Shown in pieces: positions 8,498-17,582 of a stretch of 64,000 nt of DNA. Below the pieces are notes generated by a model that searched no databases, was not told the origin of the DNA, and worked only from the letters and a program-made list of their open reading frames with translations. Made by a program: the position numbers and the translations under genes. This DNA comes from Bacteroidota bacterium (GTDB lineage Bacteria > Bacteroidota > Bacteroidia > Bacteroidales > F082): the NCBI GenBank assembly GCA_009773165.1, contig WOUZ01000013.1, positions 25,960 through 89,959 on the forward strand. Reading direction: 5' to 3'. The stretch's first letter is position 1. The number at the start of each line of letters is the position of its first letter.

Positions 8498-9754
8498 TTA
8501 ACCTCTCGTAAGCCATTTATACAAGGGTATTATCTCAATATTTGCAGGTAATTCAATTGCGTAATTCTCCTGTTCAAAAGTGATTATGCTACCATGTGAA
8601 ATATTAAACTGTTGCATTGCTTCTTTCAGTCCGTTTATTTCACGTTTGATATTCACTTCTTTTAATTCATAAGTAACTTGTATGGCTTCCACAACAGTGA
8701 GGTTTTCTGTTACCAAAAAATCACATTCATATTTACCGGCATGATAAAAAACATCTTTGTTACGGCGTTTTAACTCAATGAAAACGGCATTTTCCATCAG
8801 TCTGCCTGAATTTTCTGAAAATCGGAAACCTATTCTTATTGCAACAGCATTATCAATTGTATAGACCTTTCGTGAATTCATGATCTGTTTTTTAACCGAG
8901 TAATCAAATTTTCTCAGGTAAAAAAACAGATAGCTCGACTCGTAATAATGCAGATAGTCTTTCACAGAACTAACACTTTTTATACCCGATATGCTTTGTA
9001 AAGTAGCATACGAAAAAATTTTCCCGATATTTGAGGCTAAGTAAAGTGCAATCTGTCTGACTTCGGCTACTGAAGTGATCCGATAACGGGCCACAATATC
9101 CCGATAAAGAATATCCTGAAACCAGCTGTTTATCAGTTCAATATCATTTTCTTTGAGTATAAGCGGAAAGCCGCCTTGTGAAAGATAGGTGTTCATATCG
9201 TTTTTCAGTAGCGACAACTGACGCACTGAAAGTTTCTGCATGTCGTATGACCTACCCGAGAACCTCATAAACTCTGCAAACGAAAATGGAAATAATTCCA
9301 ACACCTTTGTCCGGCCTGTAAGAGAAGTGGATATTTCGGAACTCAGCAAGCGGGCGTTCGAACCGGTTACATAAACCTTTCGCCCCTGTTCGTACATCCT
9401 GTTTACAAACTTCTCCCAACCATCAACCAATTGAATTTCGTCAAAAAAGAAGACCGGTTCTTTACGATATAATTCTAAATGAATGGCATACAGATCGCTC
9501 AAAACGCCTATTTCAGCTGTAATTCGCTCGTCATCAAAATTTAAATAACAAAATTCACTCTCCTGCAATTCAAGGCGATTCTTAATGATGGAAAGTAAGG
9601 ATGATTTACCACAGCGCCTTACACCAGATATTACGACCACCTGATTTGTTGTAAGAAATTTGTCTAACATAACATCTCGCTCAATCAGACCAGCCCTGCT
9701 GGAAAAGAGTTCCTTCTGATCAATGACAATGTTTTGTAATACTTGTTTATCCAT
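8498..9754 (-). CDS. AAA-family ATPase with DUF4143 domain
   Basis: 418 residues. The N-terminal AAA_14-type ATPase has the Walker A loop SGVRRCGKSSLL (about 44-55), Walker B VFFFDEIQLV (about 95-104) and a sensor-like VYVTGSNARLL. The C-terminal DUF4143 domain (about 210-370) is a nuclease-like fold ending in CDFLVTENLTVVEAIQVTYEL, whose D, E and Q positions resemble a PD-(D/E)xK site. These proteins are widespread and patchily distributed; their role is unknown, with genomic-mobility or toxin-antitoxin-like functions suggested. It stands alone with its own promoter and a repeat-rich downstream spacer, consistent with horizontal acquisition. Confidence 0.85.
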   Translation of the reverse strand: MDKQVLQNIVIDQKELFSSRAGLIERDVMLDKFLTTNQVVVISGVRRCGKSSLLSIIKNRLELQESEFCYLNFDDERITAEIGVLSDLYAIHLELYRKEPVFFFDEIQLVDGWEKFVNRMYEQGRKVYVTGSNARLLSSEISTSLTGRTKVLELFPFSFAEFMRFSGRSYDMQKLSVRQLSLLKNDMNTYLSQGGFPLILKENDIELINSWFQDILYRDIVARYRITSVAEVRQIALYLASNIGKIFSYATLQSISGIKSVSSVKDYLHYYESSYLFFYLRKFDYSVKKQIMNSRKVYTIDNAVAIRIGFRFSENSGRLMENAVFIELKRRNKDVFYHAGKYECDFLVTENLTVVEAIQVTYELKEVNIKREINGLKEAMQQFNISHGSIITFEQENYAIELPANIEIIPLYKWLTRG

Positions 9755-9770
9755 TAGATCTCGTTTATTG

Positions 9771-9799
9771 CAAAGATATAAAATGTTCTTTTATAACAA
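9771..9799 (-). promoter_or_regulatory. Predicted promoter of the AAA/DUF4143 gene
   Basis: The minus strand reads TATCTTTG (complement of 9771-9778), a perfect TAnnTTTG -7 element, with TTG (complement of 9797-9799) 18 nt upstream. The -7 element ends 16 nt before the start codon. Confidence 0.65.
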
Positions 9800-9892
9800 A
9801 CAATAGTATACAAATATGTTCTTTCACAGAGAATAATAGTAGCTGATAGTGTTAGAAGAACACCACAACTACAAAAGCTGCTGTGATTTTTG

Positions 9893-9900
9893 TACTTTTG
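9893..9900 (+). promoter_or_regulatory. -7 promoter element directly abutting the SMR exporter start
   Basis: TACTTTTG matches TAnnTTTG perfectly and ends only 4 nt before the ATG at 9905, predicting a leaderless or almost leaderless mRNA. It also argues against any upstream start (a TTG at 9890 would be inside the promoter). No clear TTG lies at the -33 position. Confidence 0.55.
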
Positions 9901-9904
9901 CGTT

Positions 9905-10231
9905 ATGAACTGGTTTTTACTCATTATTGCAGGTTTATTCGAGGTGGCTTTTGCCAGTTGCCTTGCTAAAGCGAGGGCGACTCAAGCTCCTGAATCTTAT
10001 TGGTGGCTGGGAGGTTTTTTGCTCAGTCTCACCATCAGCATGTTATTGCTTTACAAGGCCAGTCAGAGTCTTCCAATCGACACAGCTTATGCCGTTTGGA
10101 CGGGAATAGGAGCTGTCGGCACGGTACTAATGGGGATTTTCTTTTTTCATGAACCCATGGGATTTTGGCGTTTGTTCTTTATCAGCACGCTCATTGCCTC
10201 CATTGTTGGTTTGAAGGTGGTAACAGGTTGA
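9905..10231 (+). CDS. SugE/Gdx-type small multidrug resistance (SMR) transporter
   Basis: 108 residues, four membrane helices, the standard SMR size. The N-terminal GLFEVAFA holds the essential membrane Glu that couples proton antiport, and SLPIDTAYAVWTGIGAVG is the SMR signature in its SugE/Gdx form. This subgroup exports guanidinium and some quaternary ammonium compounds; whether this one prefers guanidinium needs assay. No guanidine riboswitch is visible upstream, which is too short to hold one. The start is ATG 9905 because the family begins here and because of the promoter element just before it. Confidence 0.88.
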   Translation: MNWFLLIIAGLFEVAFASCLAKARATQAPESYWWLGGFLLSLTISMLLLYKASQSLPIDTAYAVWTGIGAVGTVLMGIFFFHEPMGFWRLFFISTLIASIVGLKVVTG

Positions 10232-10305
10232 TTATTATCCCTTTCGTTTCTCTTTTTTCATGGCATAGAAATTGCAGTTTTTGTGTGAACATAAATTTTA
10301 AAGTG

Positions 10306-10698
10306 ATGAAAAAGTGGATCTTGTTAATAGCTGTAGCCAGCAGTTTAGTGGCCTGCGCTCCCCAAAAATCGCTGCAAAATGTACAGAAACAGGAGGCTAT
10401 TGTCATTGCTGATGACAGCTTGCAGCATGAAATTATCATCATCGATCCCGATTTCGAACGTTGGTACCTAAGCAGATACAATCAGGCGATGGATCGTAGT
10501 GATTCGTACTACCAATCGATGAACAGGATAGGGGCACTCAAATGGAATCAGTATTACAACACTGGAAAATATTTCCGTATCATTTCCAACTACCTCGATT
10601 ATCAGCCCGGAATTGATTATGGACTAGAGGTCAACCGCAAGCTTTACTGGTATTTCAAATATATCGAAGAGCAGTTCAGAGTTCCGCTGTTACGTTAG
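10306..10698 (+). CDS. Small lipoprotein, DUF6146-like
   Basis: 130 residues from ATG 10306, chosen because it gives a clean lipoprotein signal (MKKWILLIAVASSLVAC, lipobox Cys17); the open frame upstream encodes nothing plausible. The mature part is rich in Tyr, Asn and Arg, with IIIIDPDFERWY, SYYQSMNRIGALKWNQYYN and DYGLEVNRKLYWYFKYIEEQF. This resembles the Bacteroidota-specific lipoprotein family DUF6146 as I remember it; function unknown. The 3' end overlaps the convergent CPBP gene by 23 nt. Confidence 0.65.
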   Translation: MKKWILLIAVASSLVACAPQKSLQNVQKQEAIVIADDSLQHEIIIIDPDFERWYLSRYNQAMDRSDSYYQSMNRIGALKWNQYYNTGKYFRIISNYLDYQPGIDYGLEVNRKLYWYFKYIEEQFRVPLLR

Positions 10699-11467
10699 CT
10701 TTCATCCAAAACGTATGCCTAGAAACGGCAAGTTTTTCCTGTTTCTTTCTCTTATAATAGAGCGTCCCTATAATGATAAAAGCAATTGTTGAAGCCCTGA
10801 ACACATTGGAAAGCAGTGGTCCAAAAGCATTATCACCTGCCTCAAAAAGCATCCAGTAAAGATTCATGAACAGGTGCAACCAAATTGAAACCCAGAGGTT
10901 AAAATCCCATTCGGCGTATGTCCAGGCAAATAATGCTGCACCAAGCAAGGTTGTAATAAAAATTCCGGTCATTGTGGATGGGTCGTCGCTTTGATACAGG
11001 TGCAACGAAGCAAAAAGGGCAGCGCCGAGCAAAATTGAAGGTATGAAACCCAAACGGGTATAACGGAAAAGCAATCCAAAAAAGAACCCTCGGAAGAATA
11101 ATTCTTCAAAAAATGCAGCGAACACAGCACCTTGTGCGATTTTTCCCGTTGTGATTTCGGTGTTGAAATAGTAAAGCAATGCATAGCCAACCAGCATGGG
11201 TAAGGTAAAAACGAAGGCTGTAATGAGGGCCTTTAAAAAGTTTCCATTCAGACCCAGGCTCTCAAAGAAATTTTTCCGGTGAAGCAACAACGTGCCCACA
11301 TAAAGAGGGAGTCCCACAAGTATGTATGCCAGCAAATAAGCGCTGATACGTTCGTCCCACCAGGCTGCGAAGGTTTTAAAAAGAAAAGTGAAAGCCCATT
11401 TATTGAAGAAGTAATAGGCAATAAATGAAGCTGTTACGATAATAATATTTTTCTTATCCTGATTCAT
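10676..11467 (-). CDS. CPBP-family intramembrane metalloprotease
   Basis: 263 residues with about seven or eight hydrophobic helices. The CPBP (Abi, CAAX-protease-like) motifs are present: EELFFRGFFFG (EExxxR, motif 1) and FASLHLYQ (FxxxH, motif 2), with an H-x3-N-like WLHLFMNLYW near the C-terminus (motif 3). In eukaryotes the family trims prenylated proteins; bacterial members act in bacteriocin self-immunity or regulated proteolysis, often with unknown substrates. No bacteriocin-like gene is nearby. It is convergent with the small lipoprotein gene. Confidence 0.88.
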   Translation of the reverse strand: MNQDKKNIIIVTASFIAYYFFNKWAFTFLFKTFAAWWDERISAYLLAYILVGLPLYVGTLLLHRKNFFESLGLNGNFLKALITAFVFTLPMLVGYALLYYFNTEITTGKIAQGAVFAAFFEELFFRGFFFGLLFRYTRLGFIPSILLGAALFASLHLYQSDDPSTMTGIFITTLLGAALFAWTYAEWDFNLWVSIWLHLFMNLYWMLFEAGDNAFGPLLSNVFRASTIAFIIIGTLYYKRKKQEKLAVSRHTFWMKANVTAEL

Positions 11468-11496
11468 TACAGTTCTTTTCGTATGACATAATCAGG

Positions 11497-11504
11497 CAAA
11501 TATA
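11497..11504 (-). promoter_or_regulatory. -7 promoter element upstream of the CPBP gene
   Basis: TATATTTG on the minus strand matches TAnnTTTG exactly, 29 nt before the start codon. No well-spaced TTG is seen upstream. Confidence 0.4.
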
Positions 11505-11713
11505 AATGCATTTATTTTTTGATACCTTATAGCAAAGTAAAAATAATGGAAGAGATCCCTATAAAATCAGAGATCAGGTAAAATGGCAACTTATTTCAAC
11601 AGGAACTATTTAATGATCCAAAACTTTTTTTTGTTTTATCAGGATTTGTAGCTGTACTTACGAAAATAGAAAAAGTAAAGAATTGGAATATTTTGAAAAT
11701 GAATTGAGTATTC

Positions 11714-12973
11714 TTAAAGCACATTCAGGCGGTTAGCATCCAGCTTAAGAAACGCAAAAAGCATGATTGTAAAAGCCCATAGACTTGATCCTCCATAACT
11801 TACAAATGGCAAAGGAATTCCTATCACAGGGGCAAGACCTATTGTCATGGCAATATTTATGGCAAAATGAAAGAATAAAACAGATACAACAGAATACCCA
11901 TACACCCTTGAGAAGGTTGATCGTTGTCGTTCAGCCATACGAATGAGACGCATAAAAAGCATCATATAAAGGCCAATCAGGACGGTAGTACCCAGAAAGC
12001 CCCATTCTTCGCCCACGGTGCAGAAGATAAAATCGGTACTCTGTTCCGGCACGAAATTAAATTTTGTTTGCGTTCCCTGCAGGAATCCTTTTCCGGCAAA
12101 ACCTCCCGACCCGATAGCTATTTTCGACTGATGCACATTGTAACCAGCACCTCTTAAATCCTCATCCAAACCAAGCAACACATTGATTCGGGAGCGCTGA
12201 TGCGGCTCGAGAACGCTGTCGAAAACGAATCCGACACTTACCACAAAGAGCGAAGCGACAGCAAAAACAGCCAATAAGCGCATGATCACCTGAATGTTTC
12301 TGCGGGTGAAAAAGAGTGACAAAGCCAGTAAAACTGCAATCCCTATAATAACATACAGCGGGCTAAAATAGAGGGTAAGAATAAATAAAACAACTGCAAT
12401 TAATCCCAGGATTAGGGGGATAGGAGAAAGACCTTCGCGAAAAAGCACAAGGACAAAAGCACTGAAAACCAAAGCAGATCCTGTGTCGTACTGCATCAAA
12501 ATCAATATTGCAGGCAATACGATGATGCCGATACTGATAATTTTTGTGCGTGTTTGGCTGATATAAGTGTCCAGACGGTTCAAGAAGGCAGCAAGCGCCA
12601 GTCCGGTGCTGAATTTAGCAAACTCGGCAGGTTGCAGTTTAAAGTCTCCTATCTGAAACCATGATTTACTTCCGGCGATGGTACTTCCAAAAAGCAAGAC
12701 AGCCACCAACATACCAATGGTAACAAGGTAAATGATGAAAGCGAAACCATTAAAGAAACGGGTATCCGTGAGCATCACAAACAGTCCGAGTACCAATGCC
12801 AGGCCTATCCACAAGAGCTGTTTCCCGTAGCGTTGCGAGATATCAAAAATACTCTTATGCTCCTCGTTATAGACTGCAGCATAGATGCTAAGCCATCCGA
12901 TGAGTGTCAGGGCAAGGTACAGCAGCACTACCGGCAGTTCTATCTGTGTAAATATGCTTTTGTTTTCTCTCAT
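11714..12973 (-). CDS. rodA: Rod-shape peptidoglycan glycosyltransferase RodA (SEDS family)
   Basis: 419 residues with about ten membrane helices. SEDS landmarks: FQIGDFKLQPAEFAKF (conserved QPAE), the large extracellular loop with HQSKIAIGSGGFAGKGFLQGTQTKFNFVPEQSTDFIFC, whose Glu-Gln-x-Thr-Asp-Phe region carries the catalytic acidic residue, and IGIPLPFVSYGGSS near the C-terminus. RodA polymerises glycan strands for lateral wall growth with PBP2. Its start overlaps the mrdA stop by 4 nt, so the two are co-translated. mreB, mreC and mreD, which commonly precede this pair, are absent upstream. Confidence 0.95.
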   Translation of the reverse strand: MRENKSIFTQIELPVVLLYLALTLIGWLSIYAAVYNEEHKSIFDISQRYGKQLLWIGLALVLGLFVMLTDTRFFNGFAFIIYLVTIGMLVAVLLFGSTIAGSKSWFQIGDFKLQPAEFAKFSTGLALAAFLNRLDTYISQTRTKIISIGIIVLPAILILMQYDTGSALVFSAFVLVLFREGLSPIPLILGLIAVVLFILTLYFSPLYVIIGIAVLLALSLFFTRRNIQVIMRLLAVFAVASLFVVSVGFVFDSVLEPHQRSRINVLLGLDEDLRGAGYNVHQSKIAIGSGGFAGKGFLQGTQTKFNFVPEQSTDFIFCTVGEEWGFLGTTVLIGLYMMLFMRLIRMAERQRSTFSRVYGYSVVSVLFFHFAINIAMTIGLAPVIGIPLPFVSYGGSSLWAFTIMLFAFLKLDANRLNVL

Positions 12974-14793
12974 TGTTCAACAGGATCAGGGAAATTTTCC
13001 AATAAGAACTGTTCCATTTCGGGGCGTTTTATCTCCCCTGTTATGTAAAGCTCCATCATAAGACTGGCAATTGGGGCAGCCCAGGTTGAACCGAAACCTG
13101 AATTTTCGACCACAACAGCGATAGCAATTTTTGGTTTGTCGTAGGGAGCAAAGGCCATGAAAAGTGAGTGATCTTTGCCATGAGGATTTTCGGCAGTGCC
13201 TGTTTTTCCTGCTGCCTGAAACTCTTTTATTTTGAAACGACGGGCTGTACCGCCGCCACCTTCAAACACATCGAGCATCGCGCTTTTGACAAGGCGGTAG
13301 TAGCGTGCATCGATTCCTGTTTCCATTTTTTTTGTGAAATGCGGCGGCAAACTATCGTTTTCTTCGCCTATACGACGCGCGAGGTGTGGCGGATAATAGT
13401 AACCTTCATTACCTATAATAGCAGCCAGATTGGCAAGTTGAAGCGGGGTAACGAGAATTTCTCCTTGTCCGATACTGAGCGACCTTACTGTCATGGCATT
13501 CCAGCTGCCATTATAGACCTTGTCGTAGAAATCGCGTGAAGGAATATTTCCAGCAACCTCGAAAGGGATGTCGGTCTTAAAACGATGCCCCAGCCCGAAG
13601 TCAAGCATTTTCTGATGCCAGTATTCCAGCGCTTTTTTTTGACCATGCAGTGATGGGTTGGTAAGAATACTACGAAACGTGTTCCAGAAGAAAGGGTTAC
13701 AGGAATTTTCAATAGCAGGCTGTACCGAGAGGGGTGACACGTGGCTGTGGGTGCATTTTATGGGAGAACTGCCTTTTCCCTGACAGGAAAAACGGGTGCC
13801 CTCGTCGATTGAACCTGTTTGCAGTGCAACAAGAGCGTTTATCATTTTAAAGGTAGAACCGGGGGGATAAGTCCCTCCGATAGCCCTGTTGATAAGAGGT
13901 TTCATCGGATTGTTAAGCAATTCATTGAAGTTTTTGCCACGTGCACGGCCAACCAGAAGGTTAGGATCGTAATTCGGACTGCTGATAAGCGCGAGTATCT
14001 CGCCTGTTTCGGGGTCAATAGCGACAACACTGCCTGTTTTGTTAACCATGAGTTTTTCGCCGTATTCCTGCAACCGGGCATCCATACCGAGATAAACGTT
14101 TTTGCCTGTAATCGGTAACGTGTCGTAAATACCGTCATGGTAGCTGCCCTTCTCGCGGTTATGCACGTCGACCATCATAATTTTCATGCCTTTATGACCG
14201 CGCAGTGTCTTTTCATAAAACTTCTCAAGGCCTGATTTTCCTATGTAATCACCCATTTTATATACAGGGTCACGCTCCATGTCGTTGTTGTTCACCTCTC
14301 CTACATCGCCTAACACATGGGCAGCGATCGGCCGGGGATACTTACGAAGCGTACGGGCCTGGAAGAAAAATCCAGGGTAATTGTAGAGTTTTTCGATGAT
14401 ATAGCCGTAATCTTCTTTAGATATCTGCTCAAGAAAAACAGAAGGACGATAACGTGAATATTTTCGTGCCGCTTCAAAACGTGTCCTGAACGATTCGATG
14501 TCGATCTTAAGCAAACGGCAAAAAGCCAGCGTGTCGGCAATGACAGCCTGACGTGGTATCACGAGCAAATCGTAAGCAGCTTCGTTGTAAACCATCAACT
14601 CTCCGTTACGGTCGAAAATAGTTCCCCGGGCAGGATATTGGGTTACAAAACGCAATACGTTATTTTGAGATGAGAGCTTATATGACTGATTGATAACCTG
14701 TAAGAAAAACAAGCGTACGATGAAAATGCCTCCAACAATCAAAATGATGAGGGTAATAATCTGCCGGCGTTCGTTGAATTTCTTTCCCTCCAT
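12970..14793 (-). CDS. mrdA: Penicillin-binding protein 2 (peptidoglycan D,D-transpeptidase)
   Basis: 607 residues. An N-terminal membrane helix (about 12-32) precedes the PBP dimerisation domain with RGTIFDRNGE (about 56-65) and SGLEKFYEKTLRG. The transpeptidase has PPGSTFK with nucleophile Ser313 and Lys316, SCN (364-366) and KTGTAE (about residue 532), the three active-site motifs. PBP2 cross-links wall peptides made by RodA in the elongasome and is the target of mecillinam-type beta-lactams. It is divergently arranged with the S9 peptidase gene and has a -7-like element just upstream, so the mrdA-rodA pair appears to be its own operon. Confidence 0.95.
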   Translation of the reverse strand: MEGKKFNERRQIITLIILIVGGIFIVRLFFLQVINQSYKLSSQNNVLRFVTQYPARGTIFDRNGELMVYNEAAYDLLVIPRQAVIADTLAFCRLLKIDIESFRTRFEAARKYSRYRPSVFLEQISKEDYGYIIEKLYNYPGFFFQARTLRKYPRPIAAHVLGDVGEVNNNDMERDPVYKMGDYIGKSGLEKFYEKTLRGHKGMKIMMVDVHNREKGSYHDGIYDTLPITGKNVYLGMDARLQEYGEKLMVNKTGSVVAIDPETGEILALISSPNYDPNLLVGRARGKNFNELLNNPMKPLINRAIGGTYPPGSTFKMINALVALQTGSIDEGTRFSCQGKGSSPIKCTHSHVSPLSVQPAIENSCNPFFWNTFRSILTNPSLHGQKKALEYWHQKMLDFGLGHRFKTDIPFEVAGNIPSRDFYDKVYNGSWNAMTVRSLSIGQGEILVTPLQLANLAAIIGNEGYYYPPHLARRIGEENDSLPPHFTKKMETGIDARYYRLVKSAMLDVFEGGGGTARRFKIKEFQAAGKTGTAENPHGKDHSLFMAFAPYDKPKIAIAVVVENSGFGSTWAAPIASLMMELYITGEIKRPEMEQFLLENFPDPVEQ

Positions 14794-14815
14794 GGGTTGG
14801 GATTAATTTTGAGTG

Positions 14816-14823
14816 CAAAGGTA
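14816..14823 (-). promoter_or_regulatory. -7 promoter element of mrdA-rodA
   Basis: The minus strand reads TACCTTTG, a perfect TAnnTTTG, 22 nt before the mrdA start. A canonical TTG is not seen at the expected -33 position. Confidence 0.5.
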
Positions 14824-14995
14824 TAGCTTCCTTGCTTTGATGCACATCACCATTAAAAACATATTTCACAATAAAAAAATTGATGTCATTACAATTGTTC
14901 CATTAATTTTACGGCGGGACGAGTCAAATGTGCATTTGCTATGTTGGCGTAGTGATCTTGTAAATTATTTTCATAACATCTATAAATACTCACAA

Positions 14996-17428
14996 ATGAT
15001 AAGAAGAGCGGTTTTTTTAACTATTGCCTGTTTTTTGATAAGTTATGTGTCATTGGCACAAGATTTTAACTATCAGTTACCTCCTCAGGCCATCATCGAT
15101 TTGGTTGACGCGCCTTCAACACCATCGGTATCAATTGGCACAAAAGCAGGTAAAATACTTCTGATGCATAACAGCGAGTTACCTGACATCAGCGATCTTG
15201 CCGCGCCTGAGCTGCGTCTGGCCGGCATCAGGATTGACCCTTTAACTTCAGGACCATCACGTTCCTCCTATTCCATTGGTTTATCATTGATGAACCCTGA
15301 TGGCACAAATGAGGTGAAGGTTAGTGGGTTACCAAAACAAGCGCGCATCCGTTCCATAAGCTGGTCACCCGATCAACAACACATTTCTTTTACACATACC
15401 GCCGGTAATACTATTGAATTGTGGGTGGTGGAAGTGGCAACAGCAACAGCGCGACAACTAAGCGAAGTAGCTATGAATGAAGTGCTTGGAACTGCTTTTG
15501 GATGGATGCCTGATAGCCATTCGTTACTTGTTAAAGTTTGCCCTGATGACAGAGGAAAAGCCCCTTCAGCAAATGAAATACCCAAAGGCCCTTTAGTACA
15601 GGAGAATCTTGGCCGCAAAGCAGCTGTTCCAACCTTTCAGGATCTGCTGAAAAGCCCTGCTGATGAAGCCTTGTTTGATTATTATGCCACCACAGAACTA
15701 AAGCTGATAAAACTCAATGGCAGCGTAAGCCCTGTTGGTAAAAAGGCTGTTTACGGAAGTTTCAGCGTTTCTCCCGATGGGCAGTATATTCTGGTAACAC
15801 GTTATCAGAAACCGTATTCATACAATGTGCCATACAATCGTTTTCCTCAGGTGTTCGAGCTATTGAGCCCCGAAGGAAAGTTAGTTCGTTTGTTGGCCGA
15901 AATACCCTTGTCCGACAACCTGCCAAAGGGTTTTGATGCTGTCCGTACCGGTATGCGGGGAGTTGGATGGCGCTCAGATGCAGCATCCACACTCTTTTGG
16001 GTGGAAGCTATTGATGGGGGTGATCCGGCTGCTAAAGCCACTTTTCGCGATCAGTTGTATTTTATGAAAGCTCCATTTCAGGGTGAGCCCATTCCTTCGG
16101 TTCAACTTAATCTGCGTTTCGGAGGCATTCAATGGGGCAAAGACGATTATGCCCTTATTACGGAGAATTGGCGCAAAGATCGTCAGACGCGGACATCCTC
16201 GTTTCATCCGGGGATTGAAAATGGAAGCCTGACAACAGTTTTTGAACGTTCGTCGGAAGACCAGTATAATAATCCGGGAAGGTTTCAAACAACCGACAAT
16301 GCTTCAGGATTTCCTGTACTGCAGTTTGATGCAACTGAAAAATCTCTTTTTCTTTTCGGACAAGGGGCATCACCCGAAGGAAATCGGCCTTTCGTGGATT
16401 TGTATGAGGTGAAAAGCGGAAAGATCAGCCGTTTATGGCAAAGTGAGGCCCCTTATTTCGAAAATCCGGTCAAACTTATTGATATAAAAAAGCTTACTGT
16501 AATTACACGTCGTGAATCCGTCGAGCAGCAGCCTAACTATTTTCTGAGAGGCCTGCGCAAGAAGCAGCTCAGCCAGCTCACCTTTTTCCCCGATCCGATG
16601 CCGGCACTTAAAGCCATGAAAAGAGAGCTGATTCACTATAAACGCAGCGACAGCATCCCCCTTTCAGGAACTTTATACCTTCCCGAAGGTTATAAACCTG
16701 GTATGGATGCCCCGCTGCCTACTCTGCTCTGGGCTTATCCCAACGAATACAAAAGTGCCGATGCAGCAGGGCAGGTGAGTGGTTCACCCTATAGTTTTAC
16801 CCGTGTTGGAGCAACCTCGCCCATCATGCTGGTAACGCAGGGATATGCGGTACTTAACGATGCAAGTTTTCCGATTGTTGGTGAAGGGAGCAACGAACCC
16901 AATGATAACTTTATTCCGCAATTGGTAGCAAATGCAGAGGCCGCTATCAATAAACTTGTTGAAATGGGTGTTACTGACAGGGAAAGAGTTGCTGTTTCAG
17001 GACATTCATACGGTGCGTTTATGACAGCCAACCTGCTTACGCATAGTAATTTGTTCGCTGCCGGAGTTGCCCGGAGCGGGGCCTATAACCGCAGTCTTAC
17101 ACCATTTGGGTTTCAGGGTGAAGAGCGTACCTACTGGGAAGCCTCCGATTTGTATCAAAACATATCACCTTTTATGCATGCTGATAAGATGAAGGGTCCT
17201 CTTTTGTTGATTCATGGTGCAGCTGATAATAATTCTGGAACGTTCACTATGCAAACAGAGCGCTATTTCGATGCATTACGTGGTTTGGGAGCAACAGCGC
17301 GAATGGTGCTGCTGCCAAATGAAAGCCATGGTTACCGCGCCCGGGAATCGGTTTTGCACATGCATTGGGAGTGGATCAAATGGCTTGACAAGTATGTGAA
17401 GAACAAGGAGGTGCAAAAAAAGATGTGA
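14996..17428 (+). CDS. S9-family prolyl oligopeptidase, glutamyl endopeptidase-like (S9D)
   Basis: 810 residues from ATG 14996, chosen because a signal peptide starts there (MIRRAVFLTIACFLISYVSLAQ); the 61 upstream in-frame residues look non-coding. The first two thirds form a beta-propeller-like region with SPDQQHISFTH and SVSPDGQYILVT repeats. The C-terminal alpha/beta hydrolase has the nucleophile in GHSYGAFM (Ser671), the Asp in IHGAADNNSGT and the His in PNESHGYRARES. The spacing and the phrase ARSGAYNRSLTPFGFQ resemble the plant and bacterial glutamyl endopeptidases (chloroplast cGEP type). It probably degrades peptides in the periplasm. Confidence 0.88.
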   Translation: MIRRAVFLTIACFLISYVSLAQDFNYQLPPQAIIDLVDAPSTPSVSIGTKAGKILLMHNSELPDISDLAAPELRLAGIRIDPLTSGPSRSSYSIGLSLMNPDGTNEVKVSGLPKQARIRSISWSPDQQHISFTHTAGNTIELWVVEVATATARQLSEVAMNEVLGTAFGWMPDSHSLLVKVCPDDRGKAPSANEIPKGPLVQENLGRKAAVPTFQDLLKSPADEALFDYYATTELKLIKLNGSVSPVGKKAVYGSFSVSPDGQYILVTRYQKPYSYNVPYNRFPQVFELLSPEGKLVRLLAEIPLSDNLPKGFDAVRTGMRGVGWRSDAASTLFWVEAIDGGDPAAKATFRDQLYFMKAPFQGEPIPSVQLNLRFGGIQWGKDDYALITENWRKDRQTRTSSFHPGIENGSLTTVFERSSEDQYNNPGRFQTTDNASGFPVLQFDATEKSLFLFGQGASPEGNRPFVDLYEVKSGKISRLWQSEAPYFENPVKLIDIKKLTVITRRESVEQQPNYFLRGLRKKQLSQLTFFPDPMPALKAMKRELIHYKRSDSIPLSGTLYLPEGYKPGMDAPLPTLLWAYPNEYKSADAAGQVSGSPYSFTRVGATSPIMLVTQGYAVLNDASFPIVGEGSNEPNDNFIPQLVANAEAAINKLVEMGVTDRERVAVSGHSYGAFMTANLLTHSNLFAAGVARSGAYNRSLTPFGFQGEERTYWEASDLYQNISPFMHADKMKGPLLLIHGAADNNSGTFTMQTERYFDALRGLGATARMVLLPNESHGYRARESVLHMHWEWIKWLDKYVKNKEVQKKM

Positions 17429-17488
17429 GAAACACCTGTTAAGAACTACAAAGAAAACAACAATGTTCACTCATATTATAGAATTAGA

Positions 17489-17520
17489 TTGCAGCAAAGG
17501 TTCCATTTGTTGTAAATTTG
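17489..17520 (+). promoter_or_regulatory. Predicted promoter of the M48 lipoprotein gene
   Basis: TAAATTTG (17513-17520) matches TAnnTTTG; TTG at 17489-17491 is 21 nt upstream, slightly longer than usual. About 62 nt of leader precede the start codon. Confidence 0.4.
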
Positions 17521-17582
17521 CCATTATATACTTAGGTTTTTAACTGTTAAAAACAGAAGTGCTAAACCATAATACAGTAAAA

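Noticed and set aside
8101..8500. CRISPR array, suggested by repeated AATCAAC units
   Set aside because: Only two copies of the 32-bp unit, no regular spacers, internal simple-sequence structure and no cas gene nearby.
9890..9904. TTG start for the SMR exporter, adding five residues
   Set aside because: It would sit within the -7 promoter element, and SMR proteins begin at the ATG used.
14813..14995. In-frame N-terminal extension of the S9 peptidase (61 residues)
   Set aside because: The signal peptide starts at 14996; the extension overlaps the mrdA promoter region and looks non-coding.
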